From Rhizobium sp. BT04 (GTDB taxonomy: Bacteria; Pseudomonadota; Alphaproteobacteria; Rhizobiales; Rhizobiaceae): a stretch of DNA of 64,000 nucleotides. The translations under genes and the position numbers were made by a program. The notes beneath the pieces are model-generated. The model did no database searches, was not told where the DNA came from, and saw only the letters and a program-made list of their open reading frames with translations. Positions 25,186 through 33,520 of this stretch are shown one piece after another. Positions within the stretch are counted from its first letter, which is position 1, and the number at the start of each line of letters is the position of its first letter. Location: the NCBI RefSeq assembly GCF_030053135.1, contig NZ_CP125651.1:62001-126000 (forward strand). Direction: 5' to 3'.

Positions 25186-25905
25186 ATGAATTCCCAGTTC
25201 GCCTCCACATTCGGCCTGACGGCACCCGGTTTTCCGGTCGCGGCCGGCAGCACGGTCCAGCGGGTCTATGATGATCTCCGAAAGCGCATCATCACCATTC
25301 AGCTGCCCCCCGACACCACGCTGTCGCGCACCGAGCTGACGGAGACCTATGAAGTCAGCCAGACTCCCATTCGCGACGCGCTTCAGCTTCTCAAACAGGA
25401 GGGCCTGGTTCGCATCTACCCGCAGTCCCGCACTGTCGTGACCAGGATAGATGTGCTGCAAATTTACGAGGCGCATTTCCTTCGCGTCGCGCTGGAATCG
25501 GAAGTCTGCCGCCGCCTCGCGACCGATCCGGATCCGGATCCAAGCGTCATCACCCGCGCCCGCTCGATCATCAAAATGCAGTCGGCAGTCGCCGACGACG
25601 TCGATCAGATTGCCATCTTCCAGGAGCTCGACGAACTCTTTCACCAGACATTGTTCGCAGGCGCCAAGCGCAGCAGCCTGCATCAGCTGGTTCGCGAGCG
25701 GTCCGGCCATCTCGAGCGCATTCGTCGTCTGCATCTGCCCGAAAAGGGCAAGATCATGAGCATCCTCGATGGTCACCACGCCATCATCGACGCAATTGCC
25801 GCCCGCGACGAACAGGGTGCCGTCGACGCGATCCGTGAGCATCTCAGCCAGACCGTCGCCAAAGTCGAAGAACTCAGGAAGGAGTTCCCGAATTACTTCG
25901 TCTGA
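25186..25905 (+). CDS. GntR/FadR-type regulator of the sugar-acid locus
   Basis: DNA-binding regulator of about 239 residues. The start at 25186 (MNSQFASTFGLTAPGF) has AGGA nine bases upstream; ATGs at 25135 and 25159 are alternatives. The winged helix spans about 22-90 (DLRKRIITIQLPPDTTLSRTEL, then YEVSQTPIRDALQLLKQEG), and an FCD effector domain fills the rest (ESEVCRRLA..., DELFHQTLFAGA..., HHAIIDAIAARD). It is divergent from the ilvD-type operon and convergent with the transporter operon. The AT-rich palindrome in its promoter recurs at two other promoters here, supporting a local regulon. A sugar acid or keto-deoxy acid is the likely effector. Confidence 0.88.
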   Translation: MNSQFASTFGLTAPGFPVAAGSTVQRVYDDLRKRIITIQLPPDTTLSRTELTETYEVSQTPIRDALQLLKQEGLVRIYPQSRTVVTRIDVLQIYEAHFLRVALESEVCRRLATDPDPDPSVITRARSIIKMQSAVADDVDQIAIFQELDELFHQTLFAGAKRSSLHQLVRERSGHLERIRRLHLPEKGKIMSILDGHHAIIDAIAARDEQGAVDAIREHLSQTVAKVEELRKEFPNYFV

Positions 25906-25931
25906 ACCGGCCGCGCGGGTCTCAGCCGGGG

Positions 25932-26879
25932 TCAATTGACCGGCGTCAGCAGCGGCCTGCCTGCGAAGAAGGCGGCAAGGTTGTCGACCGTCAATTGCGC
26001 CATCCTGTCGCGCGTTTCCTCGGTCCCGCTGGCGTGATGAGGATAGAGCACGACGTTGTCGAGTGCTGCGAAGCGCGGATCGGGATTGGGTTCGTTAAGG
26101 TAGACATCGATGCCGGCCGAAGCGATCCGCCCTTCCTGCAGGGCCGCGATCAAGGCCGGCTCATCGACTACGGTGCCGCGGGCAATGTTGATGAAGCTGC
26201 CCGAGGGCCCGAGCGCATTCAGTACGTCCGCCGAAATCAGCCCTTCGGTCGAGGGCCCGCCCGGCGTCGCCACTATCAGGATATCGGCCCAGCCGGCCAG
26301 TTTTACCGGGTCGGCGAAATAGGCAAAATCATTGTCGGCTTTTTTCGTCCGCCCATAGTAGCCGACCGTCAGCCCGACAGCCTCGCATCGCCTGGCAATC
26401 GCCATACCGATGCGGCCGAGGCCTGCGATGCCGGCCCTCTTGCCCGAGGTCGACGTCGTCAGCGGCATCATGCCCTTCTGCCCCCAATCGCCGGAGCGCA
26501 CGTAGCGATCGCCTTCCGGCAGGCGCCGGCGCGCCGCCAGCATCAGAAGCAGCGCCATGTCGGCAACGTCGTCGCACAGCACCTCGGATGTGTTGGTGAG
26601 CTTGATGCCGCGCCGTGTCATCGCCTCGACATCCATCTGGTCGTAGCCAGCCGAGGAACAGGCGGCGAGTTTTAATGCCGGCAATTTCGCAAGCAGGGCT
26701 TCGTCGATCGTCACATGGCCGTTGCATACCAGCGCGGAAGAGATCGGGCCGGCTTCCCGCAAGAGAGCATCCCGCTCTTCGCCTTTGACAAGATCCAGCC
26801 GGTGCAGCGTATAGGCCGCCTCCAGCATTGCCATCTGACGGGGCCGGAGCGGATAGGCAACGATGACATCGGGCTTCAT
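25932..26879 (-). CDS. D-2-hydroxyacid dehydrogenase (glyoxylate/hydroxypyruvate reductase type)
   Basis: NAD(P)H-dependent reductase of 315 residues. It has the Rossmann motif GLGRIG at 153-158 and the catalytic triad R234 (NIARGTVVDE), E263 (YLNEPNPDP) and H281 or H282 (YPHHASGTEE). The family reduces glyoxylate, hydroxypyruvate and similar 2-oxo acids. It is the last gene of the transporter operon and overlaps the ATPase gene by four bases (ATGA). In context it could reduce tartronate semialdehyde (via hydroxypyruvate) to glycerate after aldol cleavage of the keto-deoxy sugar acid. That role is inferred. Confidence 0.88.
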   Translation of the reverse strand: MKPDVIVAYPLRPRQMAMLEAAYTLHRLDLVKGEERDALLREAGPISSALVCNGHVTIDEALLAKLPALKLAACSSAGYDQMDVEAMTRRGIKLTNTSEVLCDDVADMALLLMLAARRRLPEGDRYVRSGDWGQKGMMPLTTSTSGKRAGIAGLGRIGMAIARRCEAVGLTVGYYGRTKKADNDFAYFADPVKLAGWADILIVATPGGPSTEGLISADVLNALGPSGSFINIARGTVVDEPALIAALQEGRIASAGIDVYLNEPNPDPRFAALDNVVLYPHHASGTEETRDRMAQLTVDNLAAFFAGRPLLTPVN

Positions 26880-28510
26880 GCGGAAACGAGTCCTTCCTGT
26901 TTATGACGTGCGGCGCGGCGCGTGGCCTGAACCTCGGGATCGGGATCGAGGCTGGCGGCAAGAAGCGCCTGCGTGTAGGGGTGGGAGGGCGCGTTGAAGA
27001 TCTGTTCCACCGGACCCTCCTCGACAATCTCGCCGGCCTTCATGACGATGACACGATCGGCGAAATCGCGAACCACCGGCAGGTCGTGCGCAATGAAGAG
27101 ATAGGACAGGCCGAATTCGCGACGCAGGCCCTCAAGCAAGGCAATCACCTGTGCCTGGATCGACACGTCTAGTGCCGAAACCGCCTCGTCGCAGATGATC
27201 AGTTTCGGCTCCATTGCCAGCGCACGGGCAATCGCGATGCGCTGGCGCTGGCCGCCGGAAAACTGATGTGGATACCGGTCGGCCATCTCAGGCTTCAGGC
27301 CAACCTTGACCAGCAGCTCGGCCACCCTCTCCCTCCAGCTCGCTTTCGGCAGGATATCGGGGTGAATGACCCAGGCCTCGGAGATCAACCGGAACACGCT
27401 CATGCGCGGGTTCAGTGACTGCGTCGGGTCCTGAAAGACCATCTGCAGATCGCGACGCAGCCCGAATATTTCCCGCGGCGTCATCGCCAGCAGATCGTTG
27501 CCGCGGTAGAGGACCTGACCCGCCTGCGGATCATCGAGCCGAACGATCAGCCGGGCCAGGGTCGATTTGCCGGAACCGCTCTCGCCGACGACGGCAACCG
27601 TCTCGCCGGGCATGATGACGAGGTCGACGCCCTTCAGCGCCTGGAATGCGCCAAAACTCTTCTTCAGGCCGATGGCGCGCAGCAGCGGTTCGCCCTGCCG
27701 GTCACGCTCTTGCGCCATCGCACCCTTCCCCGGTGCGGCGGCAATCAGCTTCTTCGTATAGGCGTTCTGCGGGTTGCGATAGACTTCAGCCGCATTGCCG
27801 GTTTCGACGACGCAGCCGGAATTCATCACCACGACCCGGTCGGCGATCTCGGCAACGACGCCCAAATCGTGGGTGATCAGCAGCAGGCCCATGCCGGTTT
27901 CCTGCTGCAACTCCTGCAGAAGCTCGAGCACTTGCGCCTGCACCGTCACATCAAGCGCGGTGGTGGGTTCATCCGCGATCAGGATATCGGGCTTGCAGGC
28001 GATTGCCATGGCGATCATCAGGCGCTGCCGTTGTCCGCCAGAGAACTGGAATGGATATTTTCGCATCGCCGCCTGCGGATCGCTTATGCCGACGCGCCCG
28101 ATCAATTCGAGCGCCCTCGCGCCAGCGCGTTCCGCCGACTGACCATGCGTCGTCATCATTTCGGTGATTTGCCAGCCGACCGTGTAGACCGGGTTGAGGT
28201 GTGCCAGCGGGTCTTGAAAGATCATGGCGATCTTGGCGCCGTTGATCGAACGCCGCTCCTCGGGCGTCATTTTCAGCATGTCGCGCCCGTTGAGGAGAAT
28301 GGTGCCGCTGGTGATCCTGCCGGGTGGCATGTCGATCAGGTTCATGATCGCCGAGCCCGACACGGACTTGCCCGAACCGCTTTCCCCGAGGATCGCCAGC
28401 GTCTCGCCACGATCGAGATGCCAGCTGACATCCTGCACCGCCTTGACGGTACCGCTGACGGTGTGGAACTCGACCGAGAGGTCACGTACTTCCAGAAGAT
28501 GTTCAGCCAT
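26876..28510 (-). CDS. Double ABC transporter ATPase (DppD-DppF fusion)
   Basis: Energy-coupling subunit for the oligopeptide/nickel-type importer. The 544-residue protein is two complete ATPase domains in one chain. The first has Walker A GESGSGKSV near 41-49, signature SGGQRQRLMIAMAI and Walker B ILIADEPTTALD. The second has GESGSGKSTLARL near 320, FSGGQRQRIAIARALAM and LIICDEAVSALD. Fusion of the D and F subunits is common in Rhizobiales for this class. It overlaps the permease gene upstream by eight bases and the dehydrogenase gene downstream by four. The probable substrate-binding partner is encoded at 18142-19662. Confidence 0.93.
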   Translation of the reverse strand: MAEHLLEVRDLSVEFHTVSGTVKAVQDVSWHLDRGETLAILGESGSGKSVSGSAIMNLIDMPPGRITSGTILLNGRDMLKMTPEERRSINGAKIAMIFQDPLAHLNPVYTVGWQITEMMTTHGQSAERAGARALELIGRVGISDPQAAMRKYPFQFSGGQRQRLMIAMAIACKPDILIADEPTTALDVTVQAQVLELLQELQQETGMGLLLITHDLGVVAEIADRVVVMNSGCVVETGNAAEVYRNPQNAYTKKLIAAAPGKGAMAQERDRQGEPLLRAIGLKKSFGAFQALKGVDLVIMPGETVAVVGESGSGKSTLARLIVRLDDPQAGQVLYRGNDLLAMTPREIFGLRRDLQMVFQDPTQSLNPRMSVFRLISEAWVIHPDILPKASWRERVAELLVKVGLKPEMADRYPHQFSGGQRQRIAIARALAMEPKLIICDEAVSALDVSIQAQVIALLEGLRREFGLSYLFIAHDLPVVRDFADRVIVMKAGEIVEEGPVEQIFNAPSHPYTQALLAASLDPDPEVQATRRAARHKQEGLVSA

Positions 28511-29429
28511 TTTTCCTGCCCCTCATTTCAAGGCGCCAGCGTTGCGTCGGATCGAGCGCGATGCGCAGCCAGTTCGACAGAAGGTTGAGCGACAGCGTCG
28601 TCAGGATGATCGCAAGACCCGGCCAGAAGGAAAGCCACCAGGCATTGGTGAGATAGGGTCGTCCTTGAGCAACCATAAGACCCCAGGTGATCTCCGGCGC
28701 CTGAATGCCGATCCCAAGGAACGACAGCGAGGATTCCGCCAGCATGACGAAGGCGAAATCAAGCGTGGCGATGGTTACCAGCGTGGGGAAGATCACCGGC
28801 AGGATGTGGTGGAAGACAATGCGCCGGGACGATGCGCCCATGACCTTCGCTGCCTGTACGAACATCCGCTCGCGCACTTCCAGCACTTCGGCGCGCGTGG
28901 TGCGCAGATAGATGGGAATGCGGGTGATCGCCAGGACGAGGACGATATTGGTGACCGAGGGCTCGAGCATGTAGAGCACGATCACCGCCAGAAGCAGCGA
29001 CGGAAAGGACATGATCACGTCGCCGAGGCGCAGGATCCATTGAGCCGCGGAAGAGCGGCTGTAACCCGCCACCAGTCCGAGCCCCGTGCCGACGATCGAG
29101 GATGCAAACACCGCCGCCGCGGCAACCAGCATGGTGTTTTGCGCCGCCACGATGACGCGGGCAAGAAGCGGCCTGCCCAGCGCATCGGCGCCGAGGATAC
29201 AAAGCAATCCGCGGGTGATATCGAACGGCGGTGCGTTCCGGCCCCGCAGGTTCTGCTTGGTGGCGATGGCCTCCAGCAGCAACGGGCCGAACAGCGCACA
29301 GAGCAGAACGATCAAGAGGAACAGAGCCGCGAAGAAAGCGAGCTTGTCAGCCCACAGCATCGTCAGCCAACGCCCGATCGGGCCGCTCGGTTTCTTCTCG
29401 ATGAGGATCTGCGTGTCGGTCATCGTCAT
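28503..29429 (-). CDS. ABC transporter permease, DppC type
   Basis: Second membrane subunit of the importer. The 308-residue protein begins MTMTDTQILIEKKPSG, has a first transmembrane helix at about 30-52, then the binding-protein-dependent transport domain. The coupling region is ERMFVQAAKVMGASSRRIVFHHILP, with the EAA-like Gly at its centre. Further helices follow, and it ends in NWLRIALDPTQRWRLE, the classic DppC/OppC terminus. Four bases separate it from the upstream permease, and it overlaps the ATPase gene. Confidence 0.92.
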   Translation of the reverse strand: MTMTDTQILIEKKPSGPIGRWLTMLWADKLAFFAALFLLIVLLCALFGPLLLEAIATKQNLRGRNAPPFDITRGLLCILGADALGRPLLARVIVAAQNTMLVAAAAVFASSIVGTGLGLVAGYSRSSAAQWILRLGDVIMSFPSLLLAVIVLYMLEPSVTNIVLVLAITRIPIYLRTTRAEVLEVRERMFVQAAKVMGASSRRIVFHHILPVIFPTLVTIATLDFAFVMLAESSLSFLGIGIQAPEITWGLMVAQGRPYLTNAWWLSFWPGLAIILTTLSLNLLSNWLRIALDPTQRWRLEMRGRKNG

Positions 29430-29432
29430 CGC

Positions 29433-30347
29433 TCAATACCGGATACGCGGATCGAGCAGCGTGTAAGCGATGTCGATCAGCAGGTTCATGATGAAGATCG
29501 CCAAAGCCGAGACCATGATGACGGCCAGCACGACGGCGAAATCGCGGAGAAGGATGGAATCGATCATCAGCTTGCCGATGCCGGGAAAACCAAACACTGT
29601 CTCGACGACAACGGCACCGTTCAAGATGGCGGCCGCCTGGTCGCCGATGACGGTGATCACCGGCAGCATGGCGTTGCGCAGTCCGTGAATGAAGATGATC
29701 GAGTTCGAACGGACGCCCTTGGCGCGAGCCGTCTTCACGTAGGCGGAAGACAGAACGCTGATCATCGAGCCGCGCACCACCTGCAGGATCAGGCCGAAGG
29801 GCCGGATGAACAGCACGCTGACCGGCAGGACCCAGTGCCAGAAAGTTCCCGTTCCCGATGTCGGCAGGACATGCAGTTTGACGGCGAAAATGACGATGGC
29901 CACGATGGCCAGCCAGAAATCCGGCGCCGCAGCGCCGATCAGCGAGAAGAAAGTGGTAAGACGGTCGAAGACGCCGCCGACGCGAAACGCCGCGAGCGAA
30001 CCGATGACGATCGCGGCGACCGTGACCAGCGCCATGGTGATGACAGCCAGCCAGAAGGTCCAGACGAAGGCCTCGAGCACGACATCCATGGCCGGACGGG
30101 CCTGCCGCAGCGACTCGCCGAACTTGCCCTGTGCGAGATCTGAGACATAACGGCCGAACTGGATGATCAACGGGTCGTTGAACCCGTTCATCTCACGGAA
30201 TTGCTGGCGCATATCCGTGGTCGCGTCGATCGGCAGATAGAGGTCGGTCGGATCGCCTGTCAGCCGGGATAGGAAGAATACGATCACGACAAGCACCACG
30301 AGCGATACGCCACTGGCGATCGCGCGTTTGCCGATGAAGCTTTTCAT
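29433..30347 (-). CDS. ABC transporter permease, DppB type
   Basis: First membrane subunit of the importer. The start at 30347 (MKSFIGKRAIASGVSLV) has GGGAGGAGTGC just before it, so the longer frame to 30371 is rejected. The 304 residues contain an N-terminal helix, the periplasmic segment LTGDPTDLYLPIDATTDMRQ, five further helices and the coupling loop YVKTARAKGVRSNSIIFIHGLRNAMLP. It ends DIAYTLLDPRIRY, the family terminus. It is the first gene of the transporter operon, 91 bp from the second copy of the AT-rich palindrome. Confidence 0.92.
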   Translation of the reverse strand: MKSFIGKRAIASGVSLVVLVVIVFFLSRLTGDPTDLYLPIDATTDMRQQFREMNGFNDPLIIQFGRYVSDLAQGKFGESLRQARPAMDVVLEAFVWTFWLAVITMALVTVAAIVIGSLAAFRVGGVFDRLTTFFSLIGAAAPDFWLAIVAIVIFAVKLHVLPTSGTGTFWHWVLPVSVLFIRPFGLILQVVRGSMISVLSSAYVKTARAKGVRSNSIIFIHGLRNAMLPVITVIGDQAAAILNGAVVVETVFGFPGIGKLMIDSILLRDFAVVLAVIMVSALAIFIMNLLIDIAYTLLDPRIRY

Positions 30348-30437
30348 GCACTCCTCCCGAGTGAAACCCATGCGGACCGTCAGGCCTGGTCTTCGCGTGT
30401 CCGAAGGCCGCCCGCCGCGCCCCTCCGGCGACAGATG

Positions 30438-30453
30438 AACTGAAATATTAGTT
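30438..30453. promoter_or_regulatory. AT-rich palindromic operator, copy 2
   Basis: AACTGAAATATTAGTT differs at only two positions from the copy at 25088. It lies upstream of the transporter operon (start 30347), at a plausible promoter distance. Confidence 0.65.
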
Positions 30454-30490
30454 GATCTAGAATTTTTGTGAACCCCCTTTCTGAAAATCG

Positions 30491-31366
30491 TCAGCTCTTA
30501 TCAACCGGCGGCTTTCGTCGCCACGCCATACCGCCGGTTGCAACAATGGTCGCGCCGATGATGACCGCCGCACCGATCCACGTCTGCGCCGCCGGAACTT
30601 CGGAGAAAAACAAGAAGGCCATGAGTGCCACGACCGGCAGCCGGAGAAAGTCGAGCGGCGCCAGAACGCTCGCAGCCGCCATACCGAAGGCGCGCGTGAT
30701 CAGCGTCATGTTGAGGGCGCCGAGTGCCCCTTGCATGGCAAGCAGCCCGAGTTGGCTCCAGGTCGGCATCGACCATACCGGCAGCATGATGATGAGGCCG
30801 AGCGGCACGGTCGTCATCAGATTCCATGCAACCAACCGGTCCGCACTATCCCTCAACGCCATCCGCCGCAGCATCAACTGGCTCGCCGCCGTCAGGACCG
30901 CTCCTGCCAGGGCAAAAAGCAGCCATTGGTCGAAACCGGATGCTCCCGGACGAATGATGATCATGACGCCGATAAAGCCTGCGGCAATGCCGGCGACGCT
31001 GAAGACGCCGACATCTTCCCTAAGCACAAGCCACGCACCGAGAACGAGAAACATCGGCATAGTGAAATTGATCGCCGTGGCATCGGCCAGTGGCGCGTGC
31101 GCAAAGGCGATGAACAAAGCAACCAGTGAGACAAGCTTCAGACCCGCACGGACCACATGCAGTACACGATAGGGAGAGGCTTTCAGATCGACCCGCGACA
31201 CCATCCACGGCGTGACGACAAGACATCCGAAAAACGATCGGAAAAAGCCGATCATCAACGGATGCACGTCGCCGGCCAACAAACGCACGATGATCGCATC
31301 GAGACTGTTCAAAAAGGCGGCGGCCACCATCATGCAGACGGCAAGGCCTGTGCGATCGGGCTGCAT
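30491..31366 (-). CDS. EamA/DMT-family permease linked to the sugar-acid locus
   Basis: Inner-membrane transporter with about ten helices in two EamA halves (MQPDRTGLAVCMMVAAAFLNSLDAIIVRL at the start; a second half containing AGFIGVMIIIRPG and AASVLAPLDFLRLPVVALMAFLFFSEVPA). The start at 31366 follows AGGAGAGCGTG. It is transcribed leftward toward the ABC operon from its own promoter, which contains a third copy of the shared palindrome at 31480-31495. It may export an intermediate or import a related acid. Substrate unknown. Confidence 0.85.
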   Translation of the reverse strand: MQPDRTGLAVCMMVAAAFLNSLDAIIVRLLAGDVHPLMIGFFRSFFGCLVVTPWMVSRVDLKASPYRVLHVVRAGLKLVSLVALFIAFAHAPLADATAINFTMPMFLVLGAWLVLREDVGVFSVAGIAAGFIGVMIIIRPGASGFDQWLLFALAGAVLTAASQLMLRRMALRDSADRLVAWNLMTTVPLGLIIMLPVWSMPTWSQLGLLAMQGALGALNMTLITRAFGMAAASVLAPLDFLRLPVVALMAFLFFSEVPAAQTWIGAAVIIGATIVATGGMAWRRKPPVDKS

Positions 31367-31479
31367 CACGCTCTCCTGATTGAACGAATGCAGGCCACGC
31401 CCTATCGGTCGTTCGATCCGTTATCTGCCTGTAGCGCGAGCGACTTATCCCGAACGATCAATCATCGTCCACACTAAAA

Positions 31480-31495
31480 TACAAATATATTAGTT
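31480..31495. promoter_or_regulatory. AT-rich palindromic operator, copy 3 (degenerate)
   Basis: TACAAATATATTAGTT matches the copy at 30438 in 12 of 16 positions, including the whole right half (ATTAGTT). It lies 114 bp upstream of the EamA gene start. A CTAAAAT half-site precedes it at 31474-31480. Confidence 0.5.
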
Positions 31496-31851
31496 GAGAA
31501 TCAGGCGGCGAACCGCTCCGCCGCTTAGGGCATCGAAAAAAGGCGCAAAAACCCGACGGATGATTTCGCTTGGCAATCGGAATTTGAGGCTTGCAAGAAT
31601 CGAGAGAATACACTTCATGTGTGAGAATGAACCGAAAAACTACCTCTGCTAGAGAAAATGCTGCCGTCCGTCCCGCCGGAAGGTCGGCCATGTTTCTTCA
31701 GCCCGACGGCTCCGACGGAGGCTGACCTCCTCACCCCCCAATTAGCCGACCAGACGAACCGCGACACTCCAGCCGTTCTCACGCCTGAGAGCGGGCGGGA
31801 TATGTCCGGATTCTCAAATCCCGTCTCTACTTTCGACATAAGGATATCTCG
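31496..31851. other. 356-bp intergenic region without a gene
   Basis: Separates the EamA gene promoter from the exported-protein gene. I find no credible frame, promoter consensus or repeat. The segment just before 31852 carries the Shine-Dalgarno AAGGATATCTCG of the next gene. Confidence 0.6.
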
Positions 31852-33039
31852 ATGAAGCATATGCGCAATCTCCACCTGATGATGGCAAGCACCGCCTTCC
31901 TGACGCTCGCCGGCCCGACGCTTGCTCTTGACGGCACTGACATGATGAAGAAGCTCAATGCCGCAACCAGTGCCGGCGGCACGGTCATCACCTTCGAGAA
32001 GGCGGATGTCGATGGCGACACGGTAACGGCTACGGGCGTCCAAGTGGGATATGCAAACCTACCCGGCGATACTTTGAAGATCGGCGAGCTCACCTTCGAG
32101 GGCGTCGAGGAAACCGAAGGCGGCGGTTACCACGCCAAGACCGTCTCTTTCCCGGATATCGACATGAGCCAGGAGGAAGGTCGTTTTTCCGCCAAGGACA
32201 TCGAGATCTCCGGTCTGACGATTCCCGCCGATGCAGCGGGCGACACTTTGAACGATATCCTCCTGTATAAGACGTTCAGCACCGGCCCGATCGCCGTCAA
32301 TGTCAAGGGCAAGGACGTGCTGGCGATCGAAGGCATCGAGTCGAACCTGGAACGCCAGGACGGCGGCTTTGCCTATGACGCCAATGTCGCCGGCCTGAAG
32401 GCCGACCTCTCTGAGGTCGAGGAGGCAAGTGCGAAGGAGGCCATCGAGAAGCTGGGCCTGATGACGCTCGACGGTACGGTGACGATGAAGGGCAGCTGGG
32501 AAATCGAAAGCGGTAAGGTCGCCGTCGACGAATACGCCTTCGACTTCAAGAATATCGGCCGGCTGAACCTCGCCGTCGACTTTTCGGGTTACACGCTGGG
32601 ATTCATCAAATCGCTGCAGGAAGCGGTGAAGACCGCCGAGGCCAATCCGAACAAGGAAGAGGCCAACCAGGCCGTCGGCCTGGCGATGTTGGGGCTGATG
32701 CAGCAGTTGACGTTCAACAGCGCCTCGATCCGCTTCGACGATGCGTCGATCACTAAGAAGGCACTCGACTATGCCGGCTCGCAGCAGGGCGTCACCGGCG
32801 ACCAGCTGGCGCAATCGCTGAAAGGTCTGGTACCGATAATGATGGCGCAGCTCAACCTGCCGGAGTTGCAAAATCAGGTATCGGCTGCCGTCAACACCTA
32901 TCTTGACGGGCCGAAAAGCCTGACGATCAGCGCAGCGCCGGGAAAGCCGGTTCCCTTCCCGATGATCATGGGTGCTGCCATGGGCGCACCGAACACCATT
33001 CCTTCGGTGCTCGGCGTCAAGGTCACGGCGAACGACTAA
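31852..33039 (+). CDS. Exported protein of unknown function (395 aa)
   Basis: Not recognised by name. It begins MKHMRNLHLMMASTAFLTLAGPTLALDG, a signal peptide probably cut after TLA. The mature part is strand-rich with regular repeats (e.g. DTLKIGELTFEGVEET, ARFSAKDIEISGLTIP-like, LDGTVTMKGSWEIESGKVAVDEYAFDFKNIGRL), recalling AsmA/DUF945-type or YdgA-like periplasmic beta-rich proteins. Only two or three residues of weak hydrophobicity could anchor it, so I expect a periplasmic protein. AAGGAT precedes the ATG. It is monocistronic and ends in strong hairpins. Confidence 0.75.
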   Translation: MKHMRNLHLMMASTAFLTLAGPTLALDGTDMMKKLNAATSAGGTVITFEKADVDGDTVTATGVQVGYANLPGDTLKIGELTFEGVEETEGGGYHAKTVSFPDIDMSQEEGRFSAKDIEISGLTIPADAAGDTLNDILLYKTFSTGPIAVNVKGKDVLAIEGIESNLERQDGGFAYDANVAGLKADLSEVEEASAKEAIEKLGLMTLDGTVTMKGSWEIESGKVAVDEYAFDFKNIGRLNLAVDFSGYTLGFIKSLQEAVKTAEANPNKEEANQAVGLAMLGLMQQLTFNSASIRFDDASITKKALDYAGSQQGVTGDQLAQSLKGLVPIMMAQLNLPELQNQVSAAVNTYLDGPKSLTISAAPGKPVPFPMIMGAAMGAPNTIPSVLGVKVTAND

Positions 33040-33091
33040 GCTGCTCAAAGAGCAGCTTGCAGCCAGAGGCGGGTTTTCCAACTGCCTCTGG
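33038..33091. terminator. Tandem hairpins after the exported-protein gene
   Basis: The first stem pairs AAGCTGCTC with GAGCAGCTT (33038-33058, three-base loop), starting in the stop codon. The second pairs CCAGAGGC with GCCTCTGG (33063-33091). No long T run follows, but the two stable stems suggest transcript termination or 3'-end protection. Confidence 0.6.
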
Positions 33092-33171
33092 GGTCCATTC
33101 CCACAGGACGGCCAAGCAACATCGAAGGCCGATGAAAGGCCGACCACTTTGGTGCGGGGGGAGGAATTTCT

Positions 33172-33333
33172 CTAAAACTCGTCGCTGCGACGCCTGACGG
33201 CGTGCTTCACGGCGATCAGATGTCTTCGCCGCTCCAGCACATAATCGGCATAACCGACGCAGATGAACAGCAAGGTCGGGCCGGCGTAGACGATGATCAG
33301 AGCCAATGCGATTAGGATGATTGCGGTCGTCAT
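33172..33333 (-). CDS. 53-residue membrane microprotein
   Basis: A short frame from ATG at 33333 to TAG at 33172 encodes MTTAIILIALALIIVYAGPT, then LLFICVGYADYVLERRRHLI and a basic tail ending RRRSDEF. One long transmembrane segment (about 3-28) followed by a positive cytoplasmic tail fits a single-pass inner-membrane microprotein. GGGACAAGATC precedes the ATG. It lies alone between the exported-protein gene and malQ. No family recognised; the hydrophobic-then-basic layout argues against chance. Confidence 0.55.
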   Translation of the reverse strand: MTTAIILIALALIIVYAGPTLLFICVGYADYVLERRRHLIAVKHAVRRRSDEF

Positions 33334-33520
33334 GATCTTGTCCCATCATATTGGTCGTGCCGCATTTAAAAGCGGCGAAAGCGGATAGGCCCTCAACATT
33401 CCCTGTCCTTATTCGTTTAAATTCCCTGGCTTCCTATTCGTTCCTCCGCGATCGGTTTCCCTTGGCGCGGCAGGTCCGATCGAACGACGATCACGAAGCT
33501 GACGGCTCGCTCGACCTCAA

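Noticed and set aside
28224..30143. 639-residue open frame opposite the ABC operon
   Set aside because: Shadow; extremely polar and repetitive, without a start signal, while the minus strand encodes recognisable permeases.
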